Positions 1-9,090 of a stretch of DNA of 64,000 nt are shown here, piece after piece. A program made the translations under genes and the position numbers. The DNA comes from Belnapia rosea. GTDB taxonomy: Bacteria; Pseudomonadota; Alphaproteobacteria; Acetobacterales; Acetobacteraceae. The DNA is taken from assembly GCF_900101615.1 (NCBI RefSeq), contig NZ_FMZX01000016.1, positions 1 through 64,000 of the forward strand, in the 5' to 3' direction. Position 1 is the stretch's first letter. Every line of letters begins with the position of its first letter. The notes under the pieces are model-generated. The model did no database searches, was not told the origin of the DNA, and saw nothing but the letters and a program-made list of their open reading frames with translations.

Positions 1-237
1 CTGCACGCCATCGTCCTCGCCCGCCGCCTCGGCCTGTTCTCCGCCCTGCCCGCGCCCTCCCAACTCCTCCCCGACCCGGATTTGTCCGAAATCTACCGCC
101 CCATCTTCCGCCGCTTCGCCGAGAGCTTCCTCGCCCGCCCCTGGTACCCGCCCCGCATCGTCTGGCGAACCTTGCACTCGATGCACCGCATGGCCGGCGG
201 CCGCGCCCGCATCACACGTTGGATGGAGCCGGCATGA
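1..237 (+). CDS. C-terminal fragment of an unrecognised protein
   Basis: An open frame enters from the left edge and ends in TGA at 235-237, giving 78 residues with no start in the window. The fragment is rich in Arg, Pro and aromatic residues (for example a FLARPWYPPR stretch near the middle) and has no motif I recognise. Third positions are G/C rich, as in neighbouring genes, which supports real coding. It ends 67 bases before hrcA, with a plausible hrcA promoter in between, so it is probably a separate transcription unit. I assign no function. Confidence 0.5.
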   Translation: MHAIVLARRLGLFSALPAPSQLLPDPDLSEIYRPIFRRFAESFLARPWYPPRIVWRTLHSMHRMAGGRARITRWMEPA

Positions 238-245
238 GGGCCACA

Positions 246-275
246 TTGACGCAGGCCATCCCCCCTCCCTACCTT
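246..275 (+). promoter_or_regulatory. Candidate sigma-70-type promoter for hrcA
   Basis: TTGACG at 246-251 and TACCTT at 270-275 are separated by 18 bases. A start about 282 would leave a 5' leader of some 25 bases before hrcA. I see no CIRCE inverted repeat (TTAGCACTC-N9-GAGTGCTAA) here, so autoregulation by HrcA is not supported by sequence. Confidence 0.4.
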
Positions 276-304
276 GATCATGGGATGTACAAGGGCTCAA
301 ACCA

Positions 305-1381
305 TTGATGTATCCGCCGAAGATGCCGCTCGGGGCGGCCGTCGGCAGCACCCTGGCCGGCCTCGACAACCGTGCCGCCACCATCCTGCGTGAACTGGTC
401 GAGATCTATGTGACGACCGGGGAGCCGGTAGGCTCGCGCACCCTCTCACGCCGCCTGCCCCTCGGCCTCTCACCCGCCTCCATCCGCAACGTCATGGCGG
501 ATCTGGAGGAGGCCGGGCTGCTCTATGCGCCGCATACCTCGGCCGGCCGCCTGCCGACCGAGCGCGGGCTGCGCCTCTTCGTCGACGGGCTGCTGGAATT
601 CGGCGACCTCAGCGAGGAGGAGCGGGGCGAGATCGCCGCCCGCTGCGCCGCCTCCGGCCGGTCCATGCAGGAGACGCTGGGCGAGGCGGGGCAGATGCTC
701 TCCGGCCTCGCCGGGGCCGCCGGCCTCGTGGTCGCCCCCAAATCGGAGGGCACGGTCCGCCACATCGAATTCGTCGGCCTCGGCCCCGGCCGCGCCCTGG
801 TGGTGCTGGTCACCGCCGATGGCCGGGTCGAGAACCGGGTGATCGACGTGCCCCCGGGCCTGCCCCCCTCGGCGCTCACCCAGGCGAGCAACTACCTGAA
901 TGCGCGCCTTGCCGGACGCTCGCTCGACGAGGCACGGCTGCAGGTCTCCGACGAGATCTCCGCCAACCGCACCGCGCTCGACGCGCTGACCAACCAGGTT
1001 GTCGAATCCGGCCTCGCCACCTGGACCGGCGGCGGCGGCGGCAGCCTGATCATCCGTGGCCAGGCGAAGCTGCTGCAGAATCTCGACCAGGCGGCGCGCC
1101 TCGGCGAGATCCAGGCGCTGTTCGAGCGGCTGGAGGCGCAGGAGACGGTGCTGCGCCTGCTCGACCTAGCCCAGCGCGGCCAGGGGGTGCAGATCTTCAT
1201 CGGCGCCGAGAGCGGCCTCTTCGACAGTGCCGGGCTTTCCATGGTCGTCGCCCCCTTCCGCAACGGGCAGGAGCGGATCGTGGGCGCCATCGGCGTCATC
1301 GGCCCGACGCGCATCAATTACGGGCGGGTGATTCCCGTGGTGGACTATACAGCGAGGGTGATCGGTCGGCTGCTGGGATGA
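305..1381 (+). CDS. hrcA: Heat-inducible transcription repressor HrcA
   Basis: HrcA represses chaperone genes, classically groESL and dnaK-type operons, by binding CIRCE elements; GroEL keeps it folded. The 358-residue product has the family's usual length. An N-terminal winged helix (about residues 20-90) carries the typical PVGSRTLS and SPASIRNVMADLEEAGLL segments, followed by the GAF-like HrcA domain and the terminal IGPTRINYGRVIPVVDYTA signature. The start is ambiguous: TTG at 305 or ATG at 308. AAGGG at 291-295 sits 9 bases before the TTG and 12 before the ATG, slightly favouring TTG. Unusually for this family, grpE does not follow; the next gene encodes a glycosidase-like protein. Confidence 0.95.
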   Translation: MMYPPKMPLGAAVGSTLAGLDNRAATILRELVEIYVTTGEPVGSRTLSRRLPLGLSPASIRNVMADLEEAGLLYAPHTSAGRLPTERGLRLFVDGLLEFGDLSEEERGEIAARCAASGRSMQETLGEAGQMLSGLAGAAGLVVAPKSEGTVRHIEFVGLGPGRALVVLVTADGRVENRVIDVPPGLPPSALTQASNYLNARLAGRSLDEARLQVSDEISANRTALDALTNQVVESGLATWTGGGGGSLIIRGQAKLLQNLDQAARLGEIQALFERLEAQETVLRLLDLAQRGQGVQIFIGAESGLFDSAGLSMVVAPFRNGQERIVGAIGVIGPTRINYGRVIPVVDYTARVIGRLLG

Positions 1382-1547
1382 TCCGGCAGGCGCATGGCCG
1401 GGGGAACGGAGGCGCCATCCAGGCTTTGTGGCATCGGTTCCGCCAGGGCGGGCATCAAGGAGTGGGCAAGGCGTCCATGCGACACCTTGCGCGCCCCGGC
1501 AGCCCCATCGGCGGCGATCTGCCCCGCCACAAGGGACGAACCCGATC

Positions 1548-2711
1548 GTGACCTTCCGACCCAGCCTCTTCCGCAGCTTCTTTCTGGGCGGCTTCGAATG
1601 CTCGACGCATCGCCGCAATGATGGCCGCCGACTGGACCTGATCGCCGCGACACGACATGACCTCCTGGCCGAGGAGGATTACCGGCAGGTCGCCGAGCAC
1701 GGCATCCGGGCGGTGCGGGACGGCGTGCGCTGGCACCTCGTCCAGGCTGCCGGCCCCGGCCAGTATGACTGGTCGCCCGTGCAGCCCATGCTGCAGGCGG
1801 CATCCCGCACCGGCACCCAGGTGGTCTGGGACCTGTGCCATTACGGCTGGCCGGACTGGCTGGACTTCTTCTCGCCCGACTTCGTCTCGCGCTTCGCCGA
1901 ATACGCGGTGCGCTTCGCCGAGCTGGCCCGCGCCGAGACCGGCCAGGCGCCGACCCTCTGCCCGCTGAACGAGATCTCCTTCCTCGCCTGGGCCGGCGGC
2001 GAGACCGGGCATTTCAACCCCTGCACCCGCGGCCGCGGGCCGGAGGTGAAGCGCCAGGCCGTGGCCGCGACCCTGGCCGCGACGCGCGCCATGCGCCAGG
2101 CCGTGCCCGGCACCCGCGTCTTCGCGGTGGAGCCGCTGATCAACACCGTCGGCCGTCCCCATGTGGTGGAGGACATCGCCCCCTCCGAGGCGCGCAACGC
2201 CGGCATGTGGGAAGCCTGGGACATGCTGCTCGGCCGGCAGGCCCCGGAGCTCGGCGGCAGCGAGGATGTGCTCGACGCCATCGGGGTGAATTTCTACTGG
2301 AACAACCAGTGGTGGCTGCATGAGGGCCGCGACGCCGCCCCGCTCTCGGTCTTCGACGAGCGCTGGGTGCCGCTGCGCGAGCTGCTGGCCAAGGTGTACG
2401 CGCATTTCCAGCGGCCCATCTTCGTCGCCGAGACCAGCATCGAGGGCGACCGCCGCGCCCTCTGGCTGCGCTACGTCGCCGAGGAGGTGCGCGAGGCCAT
2501 CCGCGCCGGCGTGCCGGTGGAGGGCATCTGCCTCTACCCCGTCCTCAGCCATCCGGGCTGGGACAATGACCGCTACTGCCCGAACGGCCTCCTCGAGATG
2601 GAGCCCCGAAATGGCCGCCGCCCGGTCCATGCCCCGCTGGCGCGGGAGCTGCGCCGGCAGCAGCAGGACTTCGCCGAGTTCTTCGGCGAGCGGTCGGAAG
2701 CCGCGGCCTGA
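1548..2711 (+). CDS. Clan GH-A glycoside hydrolase-like protein (beta-glucosidase/GH1 type)
   Basis: A 387-residue protein with the layout of a retaining clan GH-A (beta/alpha)8 barrel. The putative acid/base is E142 in a LNE motif at the end of strand 4, and the putative nucleophile is E295 in VAETS. Aromatic-rich segments (VVWDLCHYGWPDW near 92-104, NFYWNNQWW near 248-256) look like sugar-stacking surfaces. Start: GTG at 1548, preceded by AAGGGA around 1531-1536; the frame is open further upstream but that part has no homology signal. No signal peptide is visible, so it is probably cytoplasmic. The substrate cannot be told from sequence. It lies 166 bases after hrcA, the place grpE often occupies. 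Confidence 0.7.
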   Translation: MTFRPSLFRSFFLGGFECSTHRRNDGRRLDLIAATRHDLLAEEDYRQVAEHGIRAVRDGVRWHLVQAAGPGQYDWSPVQPMLQAASRTGTQVVWDLCHYGWPDWLDFFSPDFVSRFAEYAVRFAELARAETGQAPTLCPLNEISFLAWAGGETGHFNPCTRGRGPEVKRQAVAATLAATRAMRQAVPGTRVFAVEPLINTVGRPHVVEDIAPSEARNAGMWEAWDMLLGRQAPELGGSEDVLDAIGVNFYWNNQWWLHEGRDAAPLSVFDERWVPLRELLAKVYAHFQRPIFVAETSIEGDRRALWLRYVAEEVREAIRAGVPVEGICLYPVLSHPGWDNDRYCPNGLLEMEPRNGRRPVHAPLARELRRQQQDFAEFFGERSEAAA

Positions 2712-2893
2712 GGGGGCCAGCAAGCCTCCCCGGCCGGGCCGCCTCGGGATGCGGTCGGAAATCCGGGCCACCCTTGCCAAGGCCGGCGAGGCTGGCAGCC
2801 ACCGCCGGGGCTCCCCCGCCAGGCCCGGGCCCTGCGGGCCGCCCGCAGAACCGTTATGGTACGGGGCACGGCCCCGTCGAAGGAGCCTACCCC

Positions 2894-3658
2894 ATGTCCG
2901 ACAGCCCAGCTGACCTCGCCGTTGCGAACGGCGCCGCCGAGGGCGCGCCGCAACTGCCGCCGCTCTACCGCTCGCTCGAGGGGCTGACCGCGGACCGGCA
3001 TGCCGCGCTCCGCCTGCGCGACGCCGGCTATGGCTTCGCCTCCGGCGCCAGCGCGGTGCCGCTGGCGGCCGAGGAATTCACCATCGCAGCACGCAGCCTG
3101 CCCATCGTCTTCGCCGCCCAGGCGCCGCATATGCCGGTCGTGCTGACCGGCCTCGCCGCCGGGACCAACCTCTTCGTCGACGGCGGCGGGGCCTGGAAGA
3201 TCGGCGCCTATGTGCCGGCCTATCTGCGCCGCTATCCCTTCTTCCTGCTGCGCACCGCTCCTGATTCGGAGGAGCTCGCGCTCTGCATCGACCCGGCCGC
3301 ACCGCAGGTGAGCGAGACGGCCGGCGAGCCGCTCTTCACCCCCGAAGGCAAGCCGGCGCCGCAGCTCGAGCGCGCCTTCGCCTTCACCAGGGCGGTCGAG
3401 GAGGCGATGCTGCGCACGCGGACGATGACGCAACACCTGGCGGAGCTCGGCCTGCTGAAATCCTCGGTCGTGCAGTTCGAGCAGCATGGCAAGCCGCTCC
3501 GCATCGACGGGTTCTTCGCCGTGGACCGGCCGAGTCTCGCCGCCCTGCCACCCGAGCAGCTGGCCGAGCTGCGCGACCGCGGCTGGCTCGAGGTGATCTA
3601 TGCCCACCTCCTCTCGATCGGCGGCATCCCGGAGCTGGCGCGCGACATCAGGGGGTAG
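2894..3658 (+). CDS. SapC family protein
   Basis: The 254-residue product matches the SapC family: a central segment with RRYPFFLL, then a LCIDP segment, and a C-terminal part ending in a DGFFAVD-type strand and LLSIGGIPELA. SapC was named from a Campylobacter S-layer locus, but most proteobacterial members have no proven function. There is no signal peptide or membrane segment. ATG 2894 is preceded by GAAGGAG at about 2879-2885. It precedes the tctCBA operon by 68 bases; whether they are co-transcribed is unclear. Confidence 0.8.
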   Translation: MSDSPADLAVANGAAEGAPQLPPLYRSLEGLTADRHAALRLRDAGYGFASGASAVPLAAEEFTIAARSLPIVFAAQAPHMPVVLTGLAAGTNLFVDGGGAWKIGAYVPAYLRRYPFFLLRTAPDSEELALCIDPAAPQVSETAGEPLFTPEGKPAPQLERAFAFTRAVEEAMLRTRTMTQHLAELGLLKSSVVQFEQHGKPLRIDGFFAVDRPSLAALPPEQLAELRDRGWLEVIYAHLLSIGGIPELARDIRG

Positions 3659-3726
3659 ATGGACGGCCATCCGGGGGCGGGAGTAGAGACACGGCAGGGA
3701 CCAAGGGGAAACCCAAGGGAGAAGCC

Positions 3727-4692
3727 ATGTCCGGACGCCGTCACCTGCTGGCCGCCACTGCCGGCCTCCTCGCCGCCGCCATCGCCGGCGATGCAGGGGC
3801 GCAGCAGCGCCTCGCCAGCCTCTACATGTTCATCCCCGCCGGGCCGGGCGGGGGCTGGGACGGGCTCGGCCGGGCCATCGAGCAGGTCGCGCGGCAGGCG
3901 GGCCTCGTCGGCAGCTTCCAGTTCGAGAATGTCGGCGGCGCCGGCGGCTCGGTCGGGCTGCCGCGCTTCGTCGGCCAGCGGCGCGGCCGGCCGGATGCGC
4001 TGATGGTCACCGGCTCCATCATGGTCGGCGCGACGCTGACCAACAAGACGCCGGTCGGCATGAAGGACCTCACGCCCGTCGCGCGGATGACCGAGGAGGC
4101 CGGCGTCGTCGTCGTGCCCGCAAGTTCCGAGATCAAGGACATCAAGGGCCTGTTCGACGCCTTGAAGGCCAATCCCGGCGGCACCTCCGTCGCCGGCGGC
4201 TCGGCGGGCGGGACGGACCACATCACCCTCGGCCTCATCCTGAAGGCGCTCGGCCGCTCGGCGAAGGAAGGCTCCTACGTCGCCTTCGCCGGCGGCGGCC
4301 CGGCCCAGGCCGCGATCCTCGGCGCGCAGGTGAAGGCCGGCATCTCCGGCTATTCGGAGTTCGCCGAGCAGATCAAGTCCGGCCGCATGCGTGCGCTCGC
4401 CACCACGGGCGGGCAGCGCCTCGACCCGTCCATCCCGACGCTGAAGGAGAGCGGCGTCGACGTGGTGATGACCAATTGGCGCGGCGTCTTCGCCCCGCCC
4501 GGCATCCGCCCCGATGCCCGCGACAAGCTGGTCGCGCTGATGACGGAGATCCACGCGCTGCCGGCCTGGACGGAGATGCTGAAGACGCGGGAATGGGCGG
4601 ATGCCTTCCTCACCGGCGAGGCCTTCAGCGCCTTCCTCGCTCAGGACGTGACGCAGACCGAGGCGGTGCTGAAGGAGATCGGGCTCGCGTGA
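3727..4692 (+). CDS. tctC: Tripartite tricarboxylate transporter substrate-binding protein (TctC/Bug)
   Basis: A periplasmic binding protein of 321 residues feeding the TctAB membrane pair encoded directly downstream. Residues 1-25 form a signal peptide ending near AGA. The mature part has the Bug hallmarks: a first strand with the glycine-rich IPAGPGGGWD loop (about residues 37-46), the GGAGGSVG loop, and the GGGPAQAAIL segment around 190-200. Bug proteins bind carboxylates such as citrate or other dicarboxylates by water-mediated contacts; the actual ligand cannot be read here. Its stop codon overlaps the GTG start of tctB, and an AAGGGAGAAGCC ribosome-binding region precedes ATG 3727. Confidence 0.92.
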   Translation: MSGRRHLLAATAGLLAAAIAGDAGAQQRLASLYMFIPAGPGGGWDGLGRAIEQVARQAGLVGSFQFENVGGAGGSVGLPRFVGQRRGRPDALMVTGSIMVGATLTNKTPVGMKDLTPVARMTEEAGVVVVPASSEIKDIKGLFDALKANPGGTSVAGGSAGGTDHITLGLILKALGRSAKEGSYVAFAGGGPAQAAILGAQVKAGISGYSEFAEQIKSGRMRALATTGGQRLDPSIPTLKESGVDVVMTNWRGVFAPPGIRPDARDKLVALMTEIHALPAWTEMLKTREWADAFLTGEAFSAFLAQDVTQTEAVLKEIGLA

Positions 4693-5198
4693 CCCGGCGC
4701 GGCGCCGGCCCCGACCTCGCGGTCGGCGGCTTCGTCCTGTTGCTCGGTGCGCTCGCGCTCTGGCAGACGAGCGTCATCCCGGCCTCGCCGATCTACGCCC
4801 AGGTCGGGCCGAAGGCGGTGCCCTATGTGGTCTCGGCCGGGCTCTTCGCGCTCGGCGCCGGGCTGATGGCGACGGCGCTGCGCGGCGGTTGGTCGCATGC
4901 ATTGGATGAGGTGCGCGAGGCGCCGCCGACCAACTGGCGCTCGCTCGGCCTGCTGCTGGCGGGGCTCGCGGCCAACCTCGTGCTGATCGGCCCGCTCGGC
5001 TTCTCCATCGCCGCCAGCGCGCAATTTGTGCTGGTGGCGGCGGCCTTCGGCTCGCGCCGCCTGCTGCGCGACCTGGTGCTGGCGCTGGTGCTGACCCTGC
5101 TGGTCTGGTTCCTCTTTGTCGAGCTGCTCGGCGTCAACATCGGCGCGGGCATACTCGAAGGGCTGGTGCTGCGTGCCCTCGGCCAGGAGGTAATCTGA
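4689..5198 (+). CDS. tctB: Tripartite tricarboxylate transporter small membrane subunit TctB
   Basis: A 169-residue membrane protein with four to five hydrophobic segments: about residues 10-27, 40-58, 83-103, 105-125 and 130-150. This is the normal size and topology of TctB, the small subunit that pairs with TctA. The start is GTG 4689, whose last two bases are shared with the tctC stop (GTGA), giving tight translational coupling. The frame is open further upstream, but that part is tctC read in another frame. The C-terminus ends in GQEVI, where the codons also create an AGGAGG ribosome-binding sequence for what follows. Confidence 0.88.
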   Translation: MTRRGAGPDLAVGGFVLLLGALALWQTSVIPASPIYAQVGPKAVPYVVSAGLFALGAGLMATALRGGWSHALDEVREAPPTNWRSLGLLLAGLAANLVLIGPLGFSIAASAQFVLVAAAFGSRRLLRDLVLALVLTLLVWFLFVELLGVNIGAGILEGLVLRALGQEVI

Positions 5199-5200
5199 TC

Positions 5201-5257
5201 ATGCGGCCTGCTTATCCGTTCCACGGCTTCGCCGTTTCACGGGCAGGACGCCGATGA
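5201..5257 (+). CDS. Possible 18-codon micro-ORF between tctB and tctA
   Basis: ATG 5201 opens an 18-residue frame ([18 protein letters not shown]) whose TGA at 5255-5257 overlaps both candidate start codons of tctA (ATGATG at 5254-5259). A perfect AGGAGG at 5185-5190 lies 10 bases before its ATG, inside the end of tctB. It may be a coupling or leader peptide, or chance. No homology is expected at this length. Confidence 0.3.
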   Translation: MRPAYPFHGFAVSRAGRR

Positions 5258-6747
5258 TGGACAGCATCGCCGGCCTGCAACTCGGCTTCGCCAACGCGCT
5301 GACGCTCGGCAATCTCGGCTGGGCGCTGCTCGGCTGCTTCCTCGGCACCGCGATCGGCGTGCTGCCCGGCATCGGCCCGGCGCTGACCATCGCGCTGCTG
5401 CTGCCGATCACCTTCAAGGTCGAGGCGACGGGCGCCTTCATCCTGTTCTGCGGCGTCTTCTACGGCGCGATGTATGGCGGCTCCACCACCTCGATCCTGC
5501 TGAACACGCCAGGCGAGTCGGGCTCCATCATCACCGCGCTCGAAGGGGCGAAGATGGCGCGGAACGGCCGTGCCGGCCCGGCGCTGGCGACCGCCGCCAT
5601 CGGCAGCTTCATCGCCGGCACCATCGGCACGCTCGGCATCAGCTTCCTCGGCCCTGTCGTCGTCGACCTCGCGCTGAGGCTCGGCCCGGCCGAGTATTTC
5701 TCGCTGATGGTGCTCTGCTTCGTCACCGTCTCGGCGGTGCTCGGCGGCTCGGCGCTGCGGGGCCTCACCAGCCTCTTCTTCGGCCTGCTGCTCGGCCTCG
5801 TCGGCATCGACCTGCAGACCGGCCAGCCGCGCATGACGCTCGGCGTGCCGGAACTGCTGGACGGCGTGAACGTGGTCCTCGTCGCCGTCGCGCTGTTCGC
5901 CGTCGGCGAGACGCTCTACATGGCCTGGCGGCACACGAACGAGGCGCCGCAGGTGCGCCAGGTCGGCAGCATCATGATGTCGCGCGAGGACTGGCGGCGC
6001 AGCATCGGCCCCTGGTTCCGCGGCTCGCTGCTCGGCTTCCCCTTCGGCGTCATGCCGGCGGGCGGCACCGAGATGCCGACCATGCTCAGCTACTATGCCG
6101 AGCGGAAGCTGGTGAAGCCGGAGCATGCCAAGGAATTCGGCACCACCGGCGCCATCGAGGGCGTCGCCGGCCCGGAAGCAGCCAACAACGCCGCCGCCGC
6201 CGGCATCCTGGTGCCGATGCTCACCCTCGGCCTGCCGACCTCGGCGACCGCAGCGATCATGCTGAGCGCCTTCCAGAGCTACGGCATCAACCCGGGGCCC
6301 CTGCTGTTCGAGCAGCAGGGCGTGCTGGTCTGGACGCTGATCGCCAGCCTCTACATCGCCAACATCATGCTGGTGGTGCTGAACCTGCCGCTGGTCGGGC
6401 TCTGGGCCCGCATCCTGAAGGTGCCCCAGCCGCAGCTCTATGCCGGCATCCTGGTCTTCGCCACCATCGGCACCTACGGCATCAGCAACAGCGTGACCGA
6501 TCTCGTGCTGCTCTATGTCATCGGCATCATCGGCATGTTCATGCGGCGCTTCGACTTCCCGACGGCGCCGGTGGTCATCGGCATGATCCTCGGGCCGATG
6601 GCGGAGCAGGCGATGCGCCAGGCGCTGACCATCAGCGAGGGCGACTGGACGACCTTCGCCACCCGCCCGGTCTCGCTGGTCATCCTGCTGCTGGCGGCGA
6701 CGGCGCTGGTCGGGCCGCGGCTCTACCGCGCGATCAGGAGCGGCTGA
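5254..6747 (+). CDS. tctA: Tripartite tricarboxylate transporter large membrane subunit TctA
   Basis: The 497-residue polytopic protein (about 12 hydrophobic segments) carries the TctA signatures: [17 protein letters not shown] near residues 35-52, the [15 protein letters not shown] loop near 74-88, and the repeat-related [15 protein letters not shown] and [15 protein letters not shown] segments in the second half. TctA is the transporting subunit, driven by an ion gradient and supplied by TctC. Start: ATG 5254 or ATG 5257, with AGGA at 5245-5248. It closes the tctC-tctB-tctA operon. Order and completeness suggest a working uptake system for an organic acid. Confidence 0.94.
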   Translation: MMDSIAGLQLGFANALTLGNLGWALLGCFLGTAIGVLPGIGPALTIALLLPITFKVEATGAFILFCGVFYGAMYGGSTTSILLNTPGESGSIITALEGAKMARNGRAGPALATAAIGSFIAGTIGTLGISFLGPVVVDLALRLGPAEYFSLMVLCFVTVSAVLGGSALRGLTSLFFGLLLGLVGIDLQTGQPRMTLGVPELLDGVNVVLVAVALFAVGETLYMAWRHTNEAPQVRQVGSIMMSREDWRRSIGPWFRGSLLGFPFGVMPAGGTEMPTMLSYYAERKLVKPEHAKEFGTTGAIEGVAGPEAANNAAAAGILVPMLTLGLPTSATAAIMLSAFQSYGINPGPLLFEQQGVLVWTLIASLYIANIMLVVLNLPLVGLWARILKVPQPQLYAGILVFATIGTYGISNSVTDLVLLYVIGIIGMFMRRFDFPTAPVVIGMILGPMAEQAMRQALTISEGDWTTFATRPVSLVILLLAATALVGPRLYRAIRSG

Positions 6748-6892
6748 CCGCGCACCCGGCGCCCGGACCGCCCCGTCGCAGGCCGCGGCCGGCCGATGGC
6801 GCGGCGCACCGGCCCCGAGCGGGCTGGCGGGCCAGGCCGCGTGGCAGCCCTCCAGTCGGCAGACCGGCGGCCAGCGTGCCGATCCTCCAGGG

Positions 6893-8251
6893 CTACTGCG
6901 CGGCGTGTTGCATCTGCCAGTCGCCCCGCACCGCGCGCTGCAGGCCGAGATGGTCGCGCAGGGTCGGGCCCGTATAGTCCTTGCGGAACAAGCCGCGGCG
7001 CTGCAGCTCCGGGACGATGAACTGAACAAACTCGGCATAGGTGCCGGGGACGTGGGTTGCGGAGATGACGAAGCCGTCGCAGGCGCCTCCCTCGAACCAG
7101 GCCTCCAGCTTGTCGGCCACCTCCTTCGGGCCGCCGACCATGTCCATCTTCGGCCGGCCGCGCCCGCTGCCGGTGATGAAGTCGCGTACCGTCGGGTTCT
7201 TCTTCCCTGTCGCCTCCACCACGCGGTCGCGGATCGCCTGCAGGCCCTGGATGCTGGCCATCTCCTCGTCGGAGAAGGGCTCGTCCATGCCCTTGCTGGC
7301 GAAGTCGAAATTCAGCGCCTCGGAGAGCAGGGACAGCGCGTCGATCTCGAGCGGCAGCTTCTCGATCAGCGCCGCCCGGTCCTCCGCCTCGGCCCGCGTC
7401 GCGGCACAGATCGGGTTGCAGAGCGTCGCCACCTTCACCGAGGCGGGGTCGCGGCCGGTGGCGGCGATCATGGCCTTGAAGGCGTCGTAGTCGCGCCGGC
7501 CGGAGGCGATGTCGTGGTAGGCGACGAAGACCAGTTCCGCCCAGCGTGCGGAGAATTTCTTGCCGCGGCCGCTGCTGCCGGCCTGGATCATCACCGGCCG
7601 CCCCTGCGGCGAGCGCGGCACGGTGAAGGGGCCGCGGGATTGCAGGAAGCGGCCCTTGTAGTCCAGCCGGTGCACCTTGTTGCCGTCGCCGAAGCGGCCG
7701 CTCGCCTTGTCGACGATCAGCGCGTCATCCTCCCACGCATCCCAATGGCCGAGCACGACCTCGACGAATTCGTCGGCACGGTCGTAGCGCGCGTCATGCG
7801 CCATCATCTCGGCATGGCCCATATTCGCCGCCTCGCCGTCATTCAGCGAGGTGACGATGTTCCAGGCGGCGCGGCCGTCGCTCATCAGGTCGAGCGTCTG
7901 GAAGCAGCGGGCGACGTGATAGGGCTCGAAATAGGTGGTGGAGGCGGTGGAGCCGAGGCCGAGGCGCCGGGTCGCGGCCGCCATCATCGTCAGCACCACC
8001 ACCGGGTCGAGCTTCACGCAGCGGATGCCGTGCTCGATCGTGTGGTGGTGGTCGGAGCCGAAGCGGTCCGGCATGGAGAGGCGGTCGTCGAAGAAGGCCA
8101 GGTCGAATTTGCCGGCCTCGAGGATGCGCCCGATCTCCTGGTAGTAGTCGGCGCGCAGGAAATCCGTCCGGCTCTCGGGATGCCGCCAGGACGAGGCGAG
8201 GTTGGTGCAGTTCTGCGCCTGCAGGAAGCCAACGAGATGCATCTGGCGCAT
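6893..8251 (-). CDS. LLM-class flavin-dependent monooxygenase (NtaA/SnaA/DszA type)
   Basis: The 452-residue product belongs to the bacterial-luciferase-like FMNH2-dependent monooxygenases of the NtaA/SnaA/DszA/SoxA group. Features are the N-terminal barrel strand with a FDLAFFDDRL segment, STASTTYFEPYHVAR, the SDGRAAWNIVTS loop near residues 128-139, the RGPFTVPRSPQGRPVMIQAG block near 210-230, and the C-terminal FVQFIVPELQRRGLFR. These enzymes oxidise organic substrates using reduced flavin from a separate reductase; no reductase gene is adjacent. ATG 8251 has GGAGG about 9 bases upstream. It is divergent from the glycan cassette and convergent with tctA. The substrate is unknown. Confidence 0.9.
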   Translation of the reverse strand: MRQMHLVGFLQAQNCTNLASSWRHPESRTDFLRADYYQEIGRILEAGKFDLAFFDDRLSMPDRFGSDHHHTIEHGIRCVKLDPVVVLTMMAAATRRLGLGSTASTTYFEPYHVARCFQTLDLMSDGRAAWNIVTSLNDGEAANMGHAEMMAHDARYDRADEFVEVVLGHWDAWEDDALIVDKASGRFGDGNKVHRLDYKGRFLQSRGPFTVPRSPQGRPVMIQAGSSGRGKKFSARWAELVFVAYHDIASGRRDYDAFKAMIAATGRDPASVKVATLCNPICAATRAEAEDRAALIEKLPLEIDALSLLSEALNFDFASKGMDEPFSDEEMASIQGLQAIRDRVVEATGKKNPTVRDFITGSGRGRPKMDMVGGPKEVADKLEAWFEGGACDGFVISATHVPGTYAEFVQFIVPELQRRGLFRKDYTGPTLRDHLGLQRAVRGDWQMQHAAQ

Positions 8252-8378
8252 GGGCCGTTTCCTCCGTGATTGCCGTGAGCCTCACCCCCACCCCGGCCGA
8301 GGTCAATGCCGGCCAGTGGTTTCGCCGGTCCGGCCCGCGCGCTAGCCTCGCCCATGCAGGGCCGGGCGGAGGGTTCCG

Positions 8379-9020
8379 ATGATCCCCAACAGGGTGCATC
8401 AGCTGTTCATCGATCCGGCCGGCGCGGGCGGAGCCCCGCCGCCCGATATCCTGGAAGGCTGCGGGCTCTGGGCCCGCCACCACCCCGGCATCGCGCATCG
8501 GATCTGGAACCTGCCCGCTGCCCTGGCGCTGCTGGCAGCCGAGGGGCAGGCCGCGGCGGTGGATGCGATCCATGCCTGCCGGCTGCCGGCCATGCAGGCC
8601 GACCTGGCGCGCCTTGCCATCGTCTTCCTCGAGGGCGGCTGGTGGGCGGATCTGCGGGTGGTGCCGCGCGGGCCCTGCCTCGGCGACCTGGCCGAGGCCG
8701 ATCTGGTACTCGTCGCCGACCATCCCGGCGACCGGCGGGCGCGGCTCACCAATCGCCTCTTCGGCGCCGCACCACGCCACCCCGTCATCGGGCGGCTACT
8801 GGCCGAGGCGGTCGGGAATGTCATCGCGCGCCGGCAGGGCTCGGTCATCGCCCTCACCGGCTCCGGCCTCTTCGATTCGGCGGCGGGTCTGGCGGGGGCC
8901 GATTCGCACCTGCTGCCCGAAACCGCCTGGGAGGAGCGGTTCGACCTGCGCCAGGCCTCCTACAACCGCCCCGGGCAGCACTGGTCGCAGCGGGAACAGG
9001 CCGAGAGCCTCTATCGCTGA
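8379..9020 (+). CDS. GT32-like glycosyltransferase with an altered DXD region
   Basis: A 213-residue protein resembling the sugar-binding DXD-containing transferases (GT32, OCH1/TcdA-like fold). It starts with IPNRVHQ, the usual first strand, and has ADLARLAIVFLEGGWWADLR at about residues 74-93, corresponding to the family's 'xDxxRyxxLyxxGGxYxDxD' block. Where most members read DxD, this one reads ADL, so the metal-binding pair looks degenerate, though D91 remains. ATG 8379 is preceded by GGAGGG. It is 70 bases upstream of the HAD/nucleotidyltransferase genes and probably supplies the transfer step of that cassette. It is short for an active GT32, so a non-catalytic role is possible. Confidence 0.6.
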   Translation: MIPNRVHQLFIDPAGAGGAPPPDILEGCGLWARHHPGIAHRIWNLPAALALLAAEGQAAAVDAIHACRLPAMQADLARLAIVFLEGGWWADLRVVPRGPCLGDLAEADLVLVADHPGDRRARLTNRLFGAAPRHPVIGRLLAEAVGNVIARRQGSVIALTGSGLFDSAAGLAGADSHLLPETAWEERFDLRQASYNRPGQHWSQREQAESLYR

Positions 9021-9090
9021 CCGCGAAGAAATGCCGTCCCCGCTGCCGTGGCAGTGGTTGAGACCCGCCCCCGGCATGTATCCTGCCGGC

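Noticed and set aside
238-304. CIRCE operator for HrcA autoregulation
   Set aside because: No TTAGCACTC/GAGTGCTAA arms are present.
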